From contig CAMYKB010000001.1 of NCBI GenBank assembly GCA_947258875.1, forward strand, positions 56,037 to 120,036: 64,000 nt of DNA. The letters run 5' to 3'. Positions 8,292-16,841 of this stretch are shown piece after piece. Source of the stretch: an uncultured Gammaproteobacteria bacterium (lineage in GTDB: Bacteria > Pseudomonadota > Gammaproteobacteria > CAMYKB01). The notes beneath the pieces were generated by a model, which worked only from the letters and a program-made list of their open reading frames with translations, made no database searches and was not told the DNA's origin. The first letter of the stretch is position 1. Each line of letters starts with the position of its first letter. The translations under genes and the position numbers were made by a program.

Positions 8292-8873
8292 TTAGTTGGT
8301 CGGCAGTATCAGCGTGGCCGTATCACCCAGGGCAGCACGTATGTCGCGGATACTGGGTGGCTCGGCAAGATAGGGATCATCCAATCCACCCCCGCAGATC
8401 AGGGCACGCACATTGGGCTGGCTCACAGAATACAAACCAAGTCTGACGAGTTTCATATCCGGATCGGCAGCATGGCCAAACCCAATACCGACGCCCACAC
8501 CGGCAAGTCTTAGCGGCATCCGATGAGCGAAAGGATAATCTTCATACTGGACACGGTTGATCACAAACTCGTCGGCCTTGACCGTCTGCGCCGTTTCCAG
8601 AACATCATTTACCTCCAGCTCGCAGTGGGGAAGGTATTCATTGTAGCCGTAGGCCGAATACTGGCCGTCCTGAAAATGCACACGCGCGTAACCGGCGGGT
8701 ATCTCGATAGCCCGATGAAGCCGCAGCAGCGACTGCTCGGGCGGCAGGTAATAGGGGGAAAATTCGTCACGCTGAGCAGGCGCAAGGCAGCCACTTGCAA
8801 GCAACGACAATATCACCACTAACCCGGTAGCAACGGAACAGTAACATCGATGATTCCTGCGTATGTCATTCAT
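8292..8873 (-). CDS. uncharacterised lipoprotein
   Basis: A 193-residue protein starting at the ATG at 8873. The frame stays open upstream to 9044, but that extension has no signal sequence and runs into a terminator hairpin, so I reject it. The chosen start gives a signal peptide with basic residues (NDIRRNHR), a hydrophobic core (VATGLVVILSLL) and the lipobox LASGC. The mature part contains VNDVLETAQTVKADEFVINR and a Gly-rich GVGVGIGFGH segment. I do not recognise a functional family. It converges with the GST gene, sharing almost no spacer. Confidence 0.7.
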   Translation of the reverse strand: MNDIRRNHRCYCSVATGLVVILSLLASGCLAPAQRDEFSPYYLPPEQSLLRLHRAIEIPAGYARVHFQDGQYSAYGYNEYLPHCELEVNDVLETAQTVKADEFVINRVQYEDYPFAHRMPLRLAGVGVGIGFGHAADPDMKLVRLGLYSVSQPNVRALICGGGLDDPYLAEPPSIRDIRAALGDTATLILPTN

Positions 8874-8984
8874 GGGCCACCCATACTGTTCGCTATCAAG
8901 ATGCACATCATTAGATACGGTCTGCGGCACATAATTCCCGTACCATGAAACGACAAGCCTGTGGATAAATGCTTCGCGAAAGCG

Positions 8985-9017
8985 ATGCTGGTGACCCGGT
9001 TCACGGGTCACCAGCAT
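8985..9017. terminator. long perfect hairpin, likely terminator
   Basis: A 14-base perfect inverted repeat (ATGCTGGTGACCCG at 8985-8998, CGGGTCACCAGCAT at 9004-9017) has a 5-base loop, followed by TTTTAT on the plus strand. It lies upstream of the lipoprotein start and next to the minus-strand terminator at 9031-9058. It may insulate the lipoprotein gene. Confidence 0.6.
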
Positions 9018-9030
9018 TTTATAGACAGAC

Positions 9031-9058
9031 AATAAAAACCCCATCCAGTAGATGGGGT
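9031..9058 (-). terminator. intrinsic terminator downstream of the PEP-CTERM remnant
   Basis: On the minus strand an 8-base stem ACCCCATC/GATGGGGT with loop TACTG is followed by TTTTATT. It ends transcription coming from the PEP-CTERM gene at 9135-9377. Confidence 0.8.
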
Positions 9059-9134
9059 CAGTTCCATTTATTATTTTTTAGTTATGATTTGCTTTTTATC
9101 TATTGCTCAACAGAGTGTCTACATTAATCTGGTA

Positions 9135-9377
9135 TTAAACGTCCTTTCTGCGGAGGCGCACCAGGCCCAGCAACAGCAGACCGGTACCGAATAAAGCGAT
9201 CACTCCAGGTTCCGGCACCTCGGTGTCGTCACAACAATCGGTGCGCGCATCGTGTGAGAACGGTGCAAACTCACCGACCGTACCCGTATCATTCGGATCG
9301 ACCGTAAACAGGTCAAAATGAAGGTTATAGCCTGCATCCAGTCCCGAAATATCGAAGTCGAAGGAGACATAGTACAT
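9135..9377 (-). pseudogene. PEP-CTERM exported protein, 5' part broken
   Basis: The frame ends in a textbook PEP-CTERM sorting signal: VPEPGVIALFGTGLLLLGL followed by RLRRK, which directs proteins to exosortase processing in exopolysaccharide-producing Gram-negatives. Only 80 residues follow the first ATG and there is no signal peptide. Upstream, the same frame continues without a start (NVQDGAGIGPQSGTG) to a TAA. A second frame just before it reads QDSAYSNGDAY; joining the two needs a 2-base shift at about 9428-9432. I therefore read it as a decayed gene that continues to about 9460 rather than a small intact one. No exosortase gene is in the window. Confidence 0.65.
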
Positions 9378-9531
9378 ACCCGTACCTGATTGCGGACCTA
9401 TGCCTGCACCATCCTGGACGTTGTATATGCATCTCCATTACTATAGGCAGAGTCCTGTTTTTCCTTACATCTGCACGTTAAATTTCGCTTTGCGTGAATT
9501 AATACAAGAACCGGGCCATATTATTAAGACA

Positions 9532-9545
9532 TTGATTAATATCAA
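9532..9545 (+). promoter_or_regulatory. FNR/Anr-type operator
   Basis: TTGATTAATATCAA is an exact match to the FNR/Anr consensus TTGATNNNNATCAA. It lies in the 383-base intergenic region (9378-9760) between the PEP-CTERM remnant and the DsbA-like gene, about 216 bases before the latter. Which side it serves cannot be decided. The rest of this AT-rich spacer holds nothing else I can name. Confidence 0.6.
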
Positions 9546-9760
9546 TATTATGCAATAGCTCTTACTCTCAGCTGGCAACGAGTGTAAATATCACCGACGC
9601 ATTGTATCTGCACATAATCAGCTCATATTTCTTAAGCTATTGATCTGTTTAACAATAACAGGTGATGAGCTTTGTAAATTTTATCGACACCCCGCCCCGC
9701 GACCACCTCAACACAGCCTACACGCCATAGCAATCACCCAGGCTCGCGTATACTTGCGCA

Positions 9761-10384
9761 ATGAAAAAGCCGCGTCTAGAAGTGAATGTCTTCATCGACT
9801 ACATCTGCCCCTTCTGCTACATCGGCAGTGAACGTTTGTTGCGCCTCAAGGACGACTATGACCTAAAAGTGGCTTGGTGGCTGGTCGAGATCCATCCACA
9901 GACACCGCCCGAGGGCATGCCTTTGGAGCAACTCGGTTACCCTGCTGAACAATGGCGCCGCATGATGCAATCACTCTACGAAATGGCCGCCACCGATGGC
10001 TTGCCATTGGCCGAACGTCAGTTTACGACCAATTCCCACAAAGCGCTGCTACTGTCCGAGGCGGCCAAAGGGCAAGATCCTGACACCTCCTACGCCCTGC
10101 ACCAGCGCCTGTTCACCGCCTTTTTTGCCGAGCGCCTCAATATTGGCGACCCCGCAATACTACAGAAGATCGCCGTTGACTGCGGACTGCCTGCGAACTT
10201 CGCCGAACAGGCCTGGCAAGACCCCGAAAACGAACAAAAACTGATACGCTACCAGCAGATCGCCGATAAATACCGCATCCAGGGTGTGCCCACCTATATC
10301 TTTGGCCACCGCGTAGTGTATGGTGCCTCGGCATTTGACGAATTAAAGGCAGCTGCCGCAAACGCAGCTGCAGAATATATTTAA
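9761..10384 (+). CDS. DsbA-family oxidoreductase (FrnE-like)
   Basis: A 207-residue cytoplasmic thioredoxin-fold protein of the DsbA/FrnE/HCCA-isomerase group. The active-site motif CPFC (Cys16, Cys19) follows the first strand (VNVFIDYI). The cis-Pro region is IQGVPTYIFGHRVVYGA near residues 176-192, and the long helical insertion between them is typical of FrnE. It has no signal peptide, so it is not a periplasmic DsbA. Family members act in disulfide/redox stress, but the substrate here is unknown. A membrane protein and an SDR follow on the same strand. Confidence 0.85.
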   Translation: MKKPRLEVNVFIDYICPFCYIGSERLLRLKDDYDLKVAWWLVEIHPQTPPEGMPLEQLGYPAEQWRRMMQSLYEMAATDGLPLAERQFTTNSHKALLLSEAAKGQDPDTSYALHQRLFTAFFAERLNIGDPAILQKIAVDCGLPANFAEQAWQDPENEQKLIRYQQIADKYRIQGVPTYIFGHRVVYGASAFDELKAAAANAAAEYI

Positions 10385-10403
10385 CTGACAGCACGGCCCA
10401 TAC

Positions 10404-10805
10404 ATGTTCAATAAAAAACGCAGCCTGTTGCTTTTGATATCGTTACTTGTCACGTTCGTGGTAATGCGTATCAGCTTGCACCTGTCACCCAGCAGCAACT
10501 TCAATGTTGGCGCCTACAATATTCATCATCTGTTTACTGGTGTACTGCTCATGCTGCTTGCGGGGTTACCGCTGATATTATTTGACGGTAACGGACCTAA
10601 ACTTGATTTCTCCACACTGGTATTTGGTGCAGGACTGGGTATGACCCTGGATGAGTGGGTCTATCTGATTACCACCGATGGCAGCGACGCCGCTTATCTA
10701 TTACCCCTCTCCCTATGGGGAGCTATCGTGATGATTACACTCGCAGTACTCTACGTGCTATTGCTGTATACCATTGGCAAGCACAGCCGTACAAATCGAC
10801 AATGA
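10404..10805 (+). CDS. four-helix membrane protein of unknown function
   Basis: A 133-residue hydrophobic protein with about four predicted transmembrane helices (around 8-27, 42-61, 73-92 and 105-126). A polar motif, YNIHHLF, lies before the second helix, and GMTLDEWVYLITTDGSD sits between the third and fourth. The conserved-looking His-His and Asp-Glu-Trp residues could be functional, but I do not recognise the family. It begins 19 bases after the DsbA-like gene and is probably cotranscribed with it. Confidence 0.7.
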   Translation: MFNKKRSLLLLISLLVTFVVMRISLHLSPSSNFNVGAYNIHHLFTGVLLMLLAGLPLILFDGNGPKLDFSTLVFGAGLGMTLDEWVYLITTDGSDAAYLLPLSLWGAIVMITLAVLYVLLLYTIGKHSRTNRQ

Positions 10806-10850
10806 CGCGTTTTTAATGCACTTATTCACTCAACTGATACTGAGGTGTTA

Positions 10851-11564
10851 ATGTTTGATTTTTCCGACAAGGTGGCACTGGTAACCGGCGCCGCGGGTAA
10901 CCTGGGGCAGACCACGGCCGAGATGTTTCATGCGAGAGGCGCAAAACTGGCACTGGTTGACCTGTCAGGAGACCGTCTCAATAGCATTTATGCAAAATGG
11001 ACCGGCTCGAAAGATGTGTTACTGCTATCCGCCGACCTGACCGATGCCACATCAGTTCAGGCCATGGCCGATCAGGCCGCTGCGCATTTCAGCCACATCG
11101 ATATCCTCGCCAATATAGCCGGTGGTTTTACCATGGGGCCGCCCCTGCATGAGACGCCGGTGAAAGACTGGGACTTCATGATTAACCTGAATGCCCGAAC
11201 CGTGTTTCTCACGTGCCGGGCCATCATCCCAACCATGCTGGCGCAAGCAGGCGGACGCATCATTAACGTCTCAGCGCGTGCCGCCACTGTCGGCAAGGGC
11301 AAAATGGGGCCCTACTGTGCTTCCAAAGCCGCTGTTATCACCCTCACGGAAAGCCTCGCAGCTGAACACAAACTCAACGGCATTAATATCAACTGCATTC
11401 TGCCCGGCACGATTGACACACCACAAAATCGTGCTGATATGCCGGATGCTGATTACGACACCTGGGTCCCGACAGCCGACCTCGCTGATGTCATCCTGTT
11501 TCTGGCATCCGATGCTGCACGTGCAGTAACAGGCGCCGCATTACCCGTATATGGAAAAAGTTAA
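10851..11564 (+). CDS. short-chain dehydrogenase/reductase
   Basis: A 237-residue classical SDR. The NAD(P)-binding motif TGAAGNLG is near residues 13-20 and NIAGG lies near residue 90. The catalytic Ser is in INVSARAAT and the YxxxK motif is YCASK near residue 151, so the active site looks intact. The C-terminal CILPGTIDTPQNR segment is usual for the FabG-like group. The substrate is unknown. A GTG at 10845 is also in frame, but the ATG at 10851 has GAGG five bases upstream and is preferred. Same strand as the two preceding genes. Confidence 0.85.
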   Translation: MFDFSDKVALVTGAAGNLGQTTAEMFHARGAKLALVDLSGDRLNSIYAKWTGSKDVLLLSADLTDATSVQAMADQAAAHFSHIDILANIAGGFTMGPPLHETPVKDWDFMINLNARTVFLTCRAIIPTMLAQAGGRIINVSARAATVGKGKMGPYCASKAAVITLTESLAAEHKLNGININCILPGTIDTPQNRADMPDADYDTWVPTADLADVILFLASDAARAVTGAALPVYGKS

Positions 11565-11776
11565 ACCTGCCCAGAAACCCTGACACCCGGCTTGCCCTGG
11601 AAAACCCAGATGTGACGCAGTTCAAGCAGTCACTGTCGACAGAGCAGACAAATAATGTAAGAAATTGTCACATCCTGCAGCATGCAGCAAATCCACTGGT
11701 AAGATGTGCTAATCTCGAAATACGGTTGCGGTGATAAACCACCAGGCAACTTAACAATACCAAGCTGGAGGACACT

Positions 11777-12208
11777 ATGGGTTTGTTTGATTTTGCGAAA
11801 GACTTGGGTAAAAAACTTTTCAGCGGCGACGATGATCCTGCCGAAAAGATCAAGGATCATATCGAGTCCGCCAACCCGGGCATCAAGGATCTGTCGGTAA
11901 AATATGATGATGGCAAGGTCGCATTGTCGGGCAAGGCGGAATCGCAAGAGGCCATGGAGAAGGCGGTTCTAATGGCGGGTAATGTCAAAGGCGTCACTGA
12001 CGTGACAGCCGACGGCATGGAATACCCACCCGAAGAAAAGAAAGTCGAGTACTATACGATCGTAAAAGGGGACACCTTATCCGGCATCGCCAAAAAATTC
12101 CTCGGCAATGCAATGGACTATCCGAAAATATTTGAAGCCAATCGCGAGGTCATCAAGGATCCTGATCTGATCTACGTAGGCCAGAAGATTCGTATTCCTC
12201 TCGATTGA
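11777..12208 (+). CDS. kbp: BON-LysM protein Kbp (YgaU)
   Basis: A 143-residue cytoplasmic protein with the two-domain plan of E. coli Kbp/YgaU, a potassium-binding protein needed at high K+. A BON domain (about 20-85, IKDLSVKYDDGKVALSGKA) is followed by a LysM domain (about 92-141, YTIVKGDTLSGIAKKFLGNA, ending VGQKIRIPL). Length and domain order match the family and there is no signal peptide, so the LysM domain is not likely to contact the cell wall. AGCTGGAGGACACT precedes the ATG, and a strong terminator lies 20 bases after the stop, so it is a single-gene unit. Confidence 0.9.
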   Translation: MGLFDFAKDLGKKLFSGDDDPAEKIKDHIESANPGIKDLSVKYDDGKVALSGKAESQEAMEKAVLMAGNVKGVTDVTADGMEYPPEEKKVEYYTIVKGDTLSGIAKKFLGNAMDYPKIFEANREVIKDPDLIYVGQKIRIPLD

Positions 12209-12228
12209 ATCCGTATCATCATGTTCAT

Positions 12229-12259
12229 AAAAAATGCCAGGAATCTCCTGGCATTTTTT
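12229..12259. terminator. bidirectional intrinsic terminator between kbp and rsd
   Basis: The stem ATGCCAGGA (12234-12242)/TCCTGGCAT (12246-12254) is flanked by A5 on the left and T6 on the right, so it can stop transcription from both convergent genes. Confidence 0.85.
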
Positions 12260-12280
12260 ATGTATCTTGTAATTTCTCAG

Positions 12281-12784
12281 TCATGCATTCGGCTTCACTG
12301 GCGCAGCGCCCTGCGTGAATGATTTAATGATGTCGTCTTCAATATCGATTCGCTCCGCCAATACCTGCCCAAGCTGGTCTATATCTTCAGCCAGTTGTGC
12401 AACATTGGCCTGTGCATCGCCATCGTACTTATCATTAAAGGCGACTATAGCCTCAGTGGTACGTGCCAGCGGACCGTAAAATTTCTCGGCGATATCTTTG
12501 ATTTCCTGGCGGCGTTCGGTGCCGTCAATCACGCGCTCGAACAATTCAAAGTGTCCAAGTGCTGCATAATCGATCAAATCCTGGCAAAAGTGTCTGAGAC
12601 GCTCAGCGATCTGGCCCTTATCCTGCGATGAATCGATATCGGCAAACTCACGATAATCAACCAGAACCTGTTGCCGCTCCAGAGCCAACTCATCGAGCGT
12701 ATGCTGAAGGCGTTGTCTACGGTCTTGACCAGCCATTTGCGCGGAAGCGCTTGAATCACTACCAGTACGACGCTGCGTGCTCAT
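12281..12784 (-). CDS. rsd: Rsd/AlgQ family regulator of sigma-70
   Basis: A 167-residue helical protein of the Rsd/AlgQ family. E. coli Rsd binds region 4 of sigma-70 in stationary phase, and Pseudomonas AlgQ affects alginate and siderophore genes. Family features include LALERQQVLVDYREFA near residues 33-48, FCQDLIDYAALGHFELFERV near residues 86-105, and the FNDKYD segment near residue 136. The N-terminal 25 residues are Ser/Gln-rich and variable. It converges with kbp and shares its bidirectional terminator. I am confident of the family and less of which of the two names applies. Confidence 0.85.
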   Translation of the reverse strand: MSTQRRTGSDSSASAQMAGQDRRQRLQHTLDELALERQQVLVDYREFADIDSSQDKGQIAERLRHFCQDLIDYAALGHFELFERVIDGTERRQEIKDIAEKFYGPLARTTEAIVAFNDKYDGDAQANVAQLAEDIDQLGQVLAERIDIEDDIIKSFTQGAAPVKPNA

Positions 12785-12918
12785 TTTAACCGACGACTCC
12801 TTGTGGATAAGGCCTGCAAGCAGGAACTATGTAGATTATTGTGCTACCGAAAAGGCCCTTATACAAGCCCGTTCATCAAGAGAAATGACCCGCATTGACC
12901 ATAATCAATCAGTCTGCT

Positions 12919-13584
12919 TTAAAGTTCGCCCCAGCTACGGCGCTTGCGCCAGGGAATACGAGGAATTAACAGGCCAAACAACAGGCTGCCCAAACTGACA
13001 CCCGCACCCACCATAAACCAGTCGCGCTTGACGTTTTCTTTTAATACTATATTTTTTTGCACCAGCTTCTGGTTGGTATCACGCTCACTGTTGAGGCGTT
13101 CACGTAACTCATTGTTTTCCTCCGCAATCTGGATAGGTCGCGCGGCAGCAGTTCTCAGATCACCCAACGACTTATTTAAAGCGGCATTCTCTTTAAGCAA
13201 TTGTTCGTTTTGTTTCTCCAGTTTTTGCTTGTAGCTGGCGAGCGCATCCAGTTCTTTTTGGATAGACAGTTTATCTTTCTGTAACGCCTCGTACTGCCCC
13301 TGTAGGGTTTGATAACGATCACGACCGCTGGGTATATCCATAAGGTAGCGGCTCAACATCCAGCCACTAACGCCATCTTGCAACTGTACACGGGAATAGC
13401 CGTCAGATGTTTCTTCAGTAACGGTAACGGCATCGCCACTGGAGATCAGTTTCAGGATTTTGTTATTGGTACTTTTGCCAGTGCGCACAGGCACCTTGGT
13501 TTCATCAGTAACATATTTTGTGGTTTGCGCCGATACTGTAGTCACTACAAACAACAGCACCAGGAACAGATATGATTTTCTCAC
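12919..13584 (-). CDS. SH3b coiled-coil membrane protein (YgiM/TIGR04211-like)
   Basis: A 221-residue envelope protein. It begins with a signal peptide (YLFLVLLFVVTTVSAQ), then a bacterial SH3 domain (about 25-85, VPVRTGKSTNNKILKLISSG and VQLQDGVSGWMLSRYL). A coiled coil rich in Lys/Glu/Gln follows (about 90-185), and a C-terminal transmembrane helix (GAGVSLGSLLFGLLIP) ends in basic residues. This is the layout of YgiM/TIGR04211 proteins, anchored in the inner membrane with the SH3 domain in the periplasm. Function is not established. It lies upstream of rsd on the same strand, with a gap of 134 bases. Confidence 0.85.
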   Translation of the reverse strand: MRKSYLFLVLLFVVTTVSAQTTKYVTDETKVPVRTGKSTNNKILKLISSGDAVTVTEETSDGYSRVQLQDGVSGWMLSRYLMDIPSGRDRYQTLQGQYEALQKDKLSIQKELDALASYKQKLEKQNEQLLKENAALNKSLGDLRTAAARPIQIAEENNELRERLNSERDTNQKLVQKNIVLKENVKRDWFMVGAGVSLGSLLFGLLIPRIPWRKRRSWGEL

Positions 13585-13739
13585 TTGGACCCCTGAATCA
13601 GCTGAATCTTTGCGCCAGCCGGACGCACATACATTAGATATATCAATAATACCATTCTAGCGAGCGGAGTGTGCCGAATTAAAGAGAACCGCATCACAGC
13701 AGGTCGGCGTACACGGTATCGCGCAGTTAACCCCGGCTT

Positions 13740-15086
13740 CTAACCAATGGGCAAGGACAACCAGACACGCGCCCCAGCCAGTTCACTCGATTGGCCAAGA
13801 CGGATATCGCCCTCGTAAGCATCGACAATTTCCGCCACCACCGAAAGACCGATACCCTGCCCCTCCATGCAGCTATCAGCACGTATACCGCGCTTGAGTA
13901 ATGCGTCTATTTTCTCAGATGGAAATCCGGGGCCATCATCCTCGACCTCGATCTCGAGACGATGTTCGCTGAGTTTTGCCTTGAGCTGGACCTGGCAGTC
14001 ACACCACTTGCTCGCATTATCCAGAAGGTTCCCGAGCAACTCCATTATGTCACCCTCATCAGCCCGAACATTGATTTTTTCATCAATATCGCAATCAAAG
14101 TGGATCTGCTTATGTTTATAGACCTTGCCCAATGAACGCACTATTTTATCCACCACGGGCCTTAATGGCTGCGGCTTGAGCAGTGCCTGACGTCCGGTAG
14201 TCGCGGCTTTTTTCAGCTGATAGTCGACGATTTGCTTCATGCGCCCGAGTTGCTCAAGCAGACGTCCCCGCGGCTCCCGGGGAATGGTATCGGAATCGCC
14301 CAACCCGCCCAGAACCGCCAAAGGTGTTTTCAGACTATGCGCCAGATCGTCGAGCGCATTGCGGTAACGCGTTTGATGTGCGCGCTCATTGCGCAACATC
14401 GCATTCAGGCCTTCAGTAAGCGGACGTAACTCGTCCTGGTATTCTCCGTCGATATGTTCCTTGTCACCTGCCTCGATAGTACCTACTTCTTCAGCCAGGC
14501 GGGCCAGCGGTGCCAGACCCCAGCGCAGCACCAGTAACTGCACGATCAGCAGGACGATGCCCGAGGCCAGCAACCAGGCCAGCAGAGTGCCGCGAAACTT
14601 GTGCAACTGGCGGTTAAACCCGCCTGTTTCCTCAACCACCAGAAAGGTATAGCGGCGCTCCTGTCCGTCCTCGCCCGCCCAATTGACACCAAAGGTCATG
14701 GCAAACAGGACGTTGCCGAGTTGATCCAGTACCCGCGCGAAACGCCATTCGCCTACCGCGGGCAATTCGTTGAGGATAACCGAACGCATTAATGAAGGTG
14801 AACGCCAGGTCTCCTGGCCATCACTATCAAGAATTGCGGTATAAAGCCCCGAATCAGGTTGCCGGAAACGCGGCTCGGCGAGTTGCGCGGTCTCGATGAT
14901 CAGATTTCCCTGCTCATCAACATCCGCCGCTCCAAGCACGCCATACACAAACCCCTGCAACTTATCCTGTTCGGCCTGTTCAGCTTGACGTTGCAATGCG
15001 CGGTCGAGCGCAAAACCGGTGAGACTCAAAAAAATGGCCAGCACCAGCGACGCCACCAGCAGCAGTCTCGCCTTAAGTGAATTCAT
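13740..15086 (-). CDS. PhoQ-like sensor histidine kinase
   Basis: A 448-residue sensor kinase. Transmembrane helices at about 6-25 and 170-190 enclose a periplasmic sensor region of about 140 residues. A HAMP-like segment and a dimerisation helix follow, with the phosphoacceptor motif DLAHSLKTPLAVL, in which the usual Glu after His is replaced by Ser, as in PhoQ. The ATPase domain has an N box (LLGNLLDNASKWC), G1 (DDGPGFP) and G2 (GQGIGLSVV). Its start overlaps the stop of the response regulator by 4 bases, so the two are translationally coupled. PhoQ relatives sense Mg2+ or envelope stress; the signal here is unknown. Confidence 0.9.
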   Translation of the reverse strand: MNSLKARLLLVASLVLAIFLSLTGFALDRALQRQAEQAEQDKLQGFVYGVLGAADVDEQGNLIIETAQLAEPRFRQPDSGLYTAILDSDGQETWRSPSLMRSVILNELPAVGEWRFARVLDQLGNVLFAMTFGVNWAGEDGQERRYTFLVVEETGGFNRQLHKFRGTLLAWLLASGIVLLIVQLLVLRWGLAPLARLAEEVGTIEAGDKEHIDGEYQDELRPLTEGLNAMLRNERAHQTRYRNALDDLAHSLKTPLAVLGGLGDSDTIPREPRGRLLEQLGRMKQIVDYQLKKAATTGRQALLKPQPLRPVVDKIVRSLGKVYKHKQIHFDCDIDEKINVRADEGDIMELLGNLLDNASKWCDCQVQLKAKLSEHRLEIEVEDDGPGFPSEKIDALLKRGIRADSCMEGQGIGLSVVAEIVDAYEGDIRLGQSSELAGARVWLSLPIG

Positions 15087-15769
15087 ACCGCGGAATGTCT
15101 TTGCAGTGTCAGGCGGTAACCTCGACCACGTAGTGTCTCAATAGGTTTCAGTGTTTCAGCAGGATCGAGCTTTTTGCGCAGACGGCGGATAAAAACCTCA
15201 ATGACATTGCTGTCACGGTCATCGTCCTCTTCATAAATATGCTCGGTAAGCTCAGTTTTAGAGACAACATCCCCCGCGTGCATCATAAGGTATTCCAGCA
15301 CTTTGTATTCATATGCCGTCAGGTCAACAACCTGCCCCTCTAACTTCACCAATTGACTGGCTGTGTTCAGCACCACTGGACCACAGTACAATTCTGGTTG
15401 CGACCAGCCGCTGGAACGTCTTAACAATGCTCGCAACCGCGCCAGCAGCTCTTCGTTATGGAAAGGTTTTACCAGGTAATCATCAGCGCCCGCTTCAAGG
15501 CCCTCAACCTTGTCCTGCCAGCGGCCACGTGCCGTCAGGATCAGCACCGGGAAATCTCGCCCTGCTGCACGTGCCTCGCGTATCAAATCGATACCTGACA
15601 TCACAGGCAAACCGAGATCGATCACAGCAACATCAATGGGGTATTCTTTTACCAGGTGAAGTCCATCTTTACCATTGTCCGCACTATCTACCGCAAAGCC
15701 ATGCTCGCGCAAATATTGGCACACCTGCTCGCGGATATCGTTATCGTCTTCAACGACTAGTGCGCGCAT
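15083..15769 (-). CDS. OmpR/PhoP-family response regulator
   Basis: A 228-residue response regulator. The receiver domain (1-118) has the acidic pair DD at 8-9, the phosphoacceptor Asp51 in AVIDLGLPVMSG, Thr79 in LILTARG and Lys101 in YLVKPF. The DNA-binding winged helix (about 125-222) contains DLTAYEYKVLEYLM and SNVIEVFIRRLRKKL. It is closest in style to PhoP. It heads the pair with the downstream kinase, and a PepSY protein gene sits 14 bases upstream on the same strand. The set probably forms one operon with the glycine-zipper gene. Confidence 0.92.
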   Translation of the reverse strand: MRALVVEDDNDIREQVCQYLREHGFAVDSADNGKDGLHLVKEYPIDVAVIDLGLPVMSGIDLIREARAAGRDFPVLILTARGRWQDKVEGLEAGADDYLVKPFHNEELLARLRALLRRSSGWSQPELYCGPVVLNTASQLVKLEGQVVDLTAYEYKVLEYLMMHAGDVVSKTELTEHIYEEDDDRDSNVIEVFIRRLRKKLDPAETLKPIETLRGRGYRLTLQRHSAV

Positions 15770-15783
15770 GATTCTAAACCGGT

Positions 15784-16080
15784 TTATTTTTCAGCACTGA
15801 TGCGAACAACCCGCACGTTACCCTCGGATAACAGCTTGACGCGATAATACGCCGCACCTTCTTTACTGCGCTTGAGGTCGACCGACAACACCTTGCCACC
15901 GTAGCGCGCCTTGGCCTTGCGCGCCGCCTCCTGGGGCGAAACCGTGCTCGACTCCGCCGCCACACGCATCACAGCCACATTCCTGTAGGATTGTGTGTCA
16001 ACCTGCGACCGCGCCTGAGCGGGTTGCAATAAACCGCTCAGGCCCAGCAAGGCAACAAATATGAAAATGAACTGTTTCAT
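15784..16080 (-). CDS. secreted PepSY-domain protein
   Basis: A 98-residue protein with a signal peptide (QFIFIFVALLGLSGLLQPAQA) and a single PepSY-like domain. The SPQEAARKAKARYGGKVLSVDLKR stretch is the diagnostic helix-strand, ending YRVKLLSEGNVRVVRI. Small periplasmic PepSY proteins are frequently encoded beside PhoPQ-type two-component systems and are thought to modulate kinases or proteases. That matches this place just before the response regulator. The precise role is unknown. Confidence 0.8.
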   Translation of the reverse strand: MKQFIFIFVALLGLSGLLQPAQARSQVDTQSYRNVAVMRVAAESSTVSPQEAARKAKARYGGKVLSVDLKRSKEGAAYYRVKLLSEGNVRVVRISAEK

Positions 16081-16110
16081 CGATTTCAGTCTAGTCCTAA
16101 CTGTTCGTGT

Positions 16111-16695
16111 TTATCGATGTCCAGGCACCGGTTTGACTTTCACTTCGACCGGAATCCTGGGGCCGGGATCATAGTCCATACGCGTCCTGAATATCTGACC
16201 ATGATATTTGTACTTCACACGGTAACCCTCAATGCGTTCTTCCTGGCGATATTCATCCACCACGCGACAACGCTGTTCATAGCCTACATGACGCTCATCA
16301 TAATCGCCATCGCGCCGGTTGCGTTGCTGCGCCTGGTCATGGCCAATCGCAGCACCAATTACCGCTCCGGCCACTCTGGCCTTGTCTCGATCACGCCCAT
16401 GGCCAACCTGATTGCCTATCACGCCACCGATAATACCACCGAGAATCATCTCACCAGCGGCAGAGGCATGTGAGCCACCACGCCGTGAGCGGTATACCGG
16501 TTCATCGCGGCATTCCTCATAGGGATGCGACACATCCACCATGCGGACTATCGGTTTAACCGAAATCACCCGGGCGTAATCGCGAAACTTGCCCCGCTCA
16601 CGCCATTTATTGTCATCATCATGACCGGCCTGCGCCGCAGACCCTAGTAAAGTAGCAGTGGTCAATGCTGTTGTTATCAGAGCCTTTTTCATCAT
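16111..16695 (-). CDS. glycine-zipper 2TM domain envelope protein
   Basis: A 194-residue exported protein starting at the ATG at 16695, which has GGAGG five bases upstream. The frame extends to 16815 without any supporting signal. The signal peptide is KALITTALTTATLLGSAAQA. A central glycine-zipper 2TM domain (MILGGIIGGVIGNQVGHG ... VAGAVIGAAIGHD, about 85-125) resembles the SlyB/OsmB group of outer-membrane stress proteins. The flanks are rich in Arg and Asp/His, and the C-terminus (RVKYKYHGQIFRTRMDYDPG) matches common family tails. It is the first gene of the PepSY/PhoPQ-like cluster and could be a target of that regulator. Confidence 0.8.
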   Translation of the reverse strand: MMKKALITTALTTATLLGSAAQAGHDDDNKWRERGKFRDYARVISVKPIVRMVDVSHPYEECRDEPVYRSRRGGSHASAAGEMILGGIIGGVIGNQVGHGRDRDKARVAGAVIGAAIGHDQAQQRNRRDGDYDERHVGYEQRCRVVDEYRQEERIEGYRVKYKYHGQIFRTRMDYDPGPRIPVEVKVKPVPGHR

Positions 16696-16841
16696 TGCTT
16701 CCTCCAGTATGTACCCGATTGCACAGACCCCAGATGGGAATATGCGAGTCTGGTTATCAGAGTAACGCAAACTAACTGAACAGCCGCTGAATCGATGACA
16801 CAGCGCAAACCTCAATAACTAGTTGATTTGTATAATATTTA

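Noticed and set aside
8874..9044. Upstream extension of the 8292-8873 lipoprotein frame
   Set aside because: The extension covers a strong terminator hairpin and removes the signal peptide from the N-terminus; the ATG at 8873 gives a proper lipoprotein.
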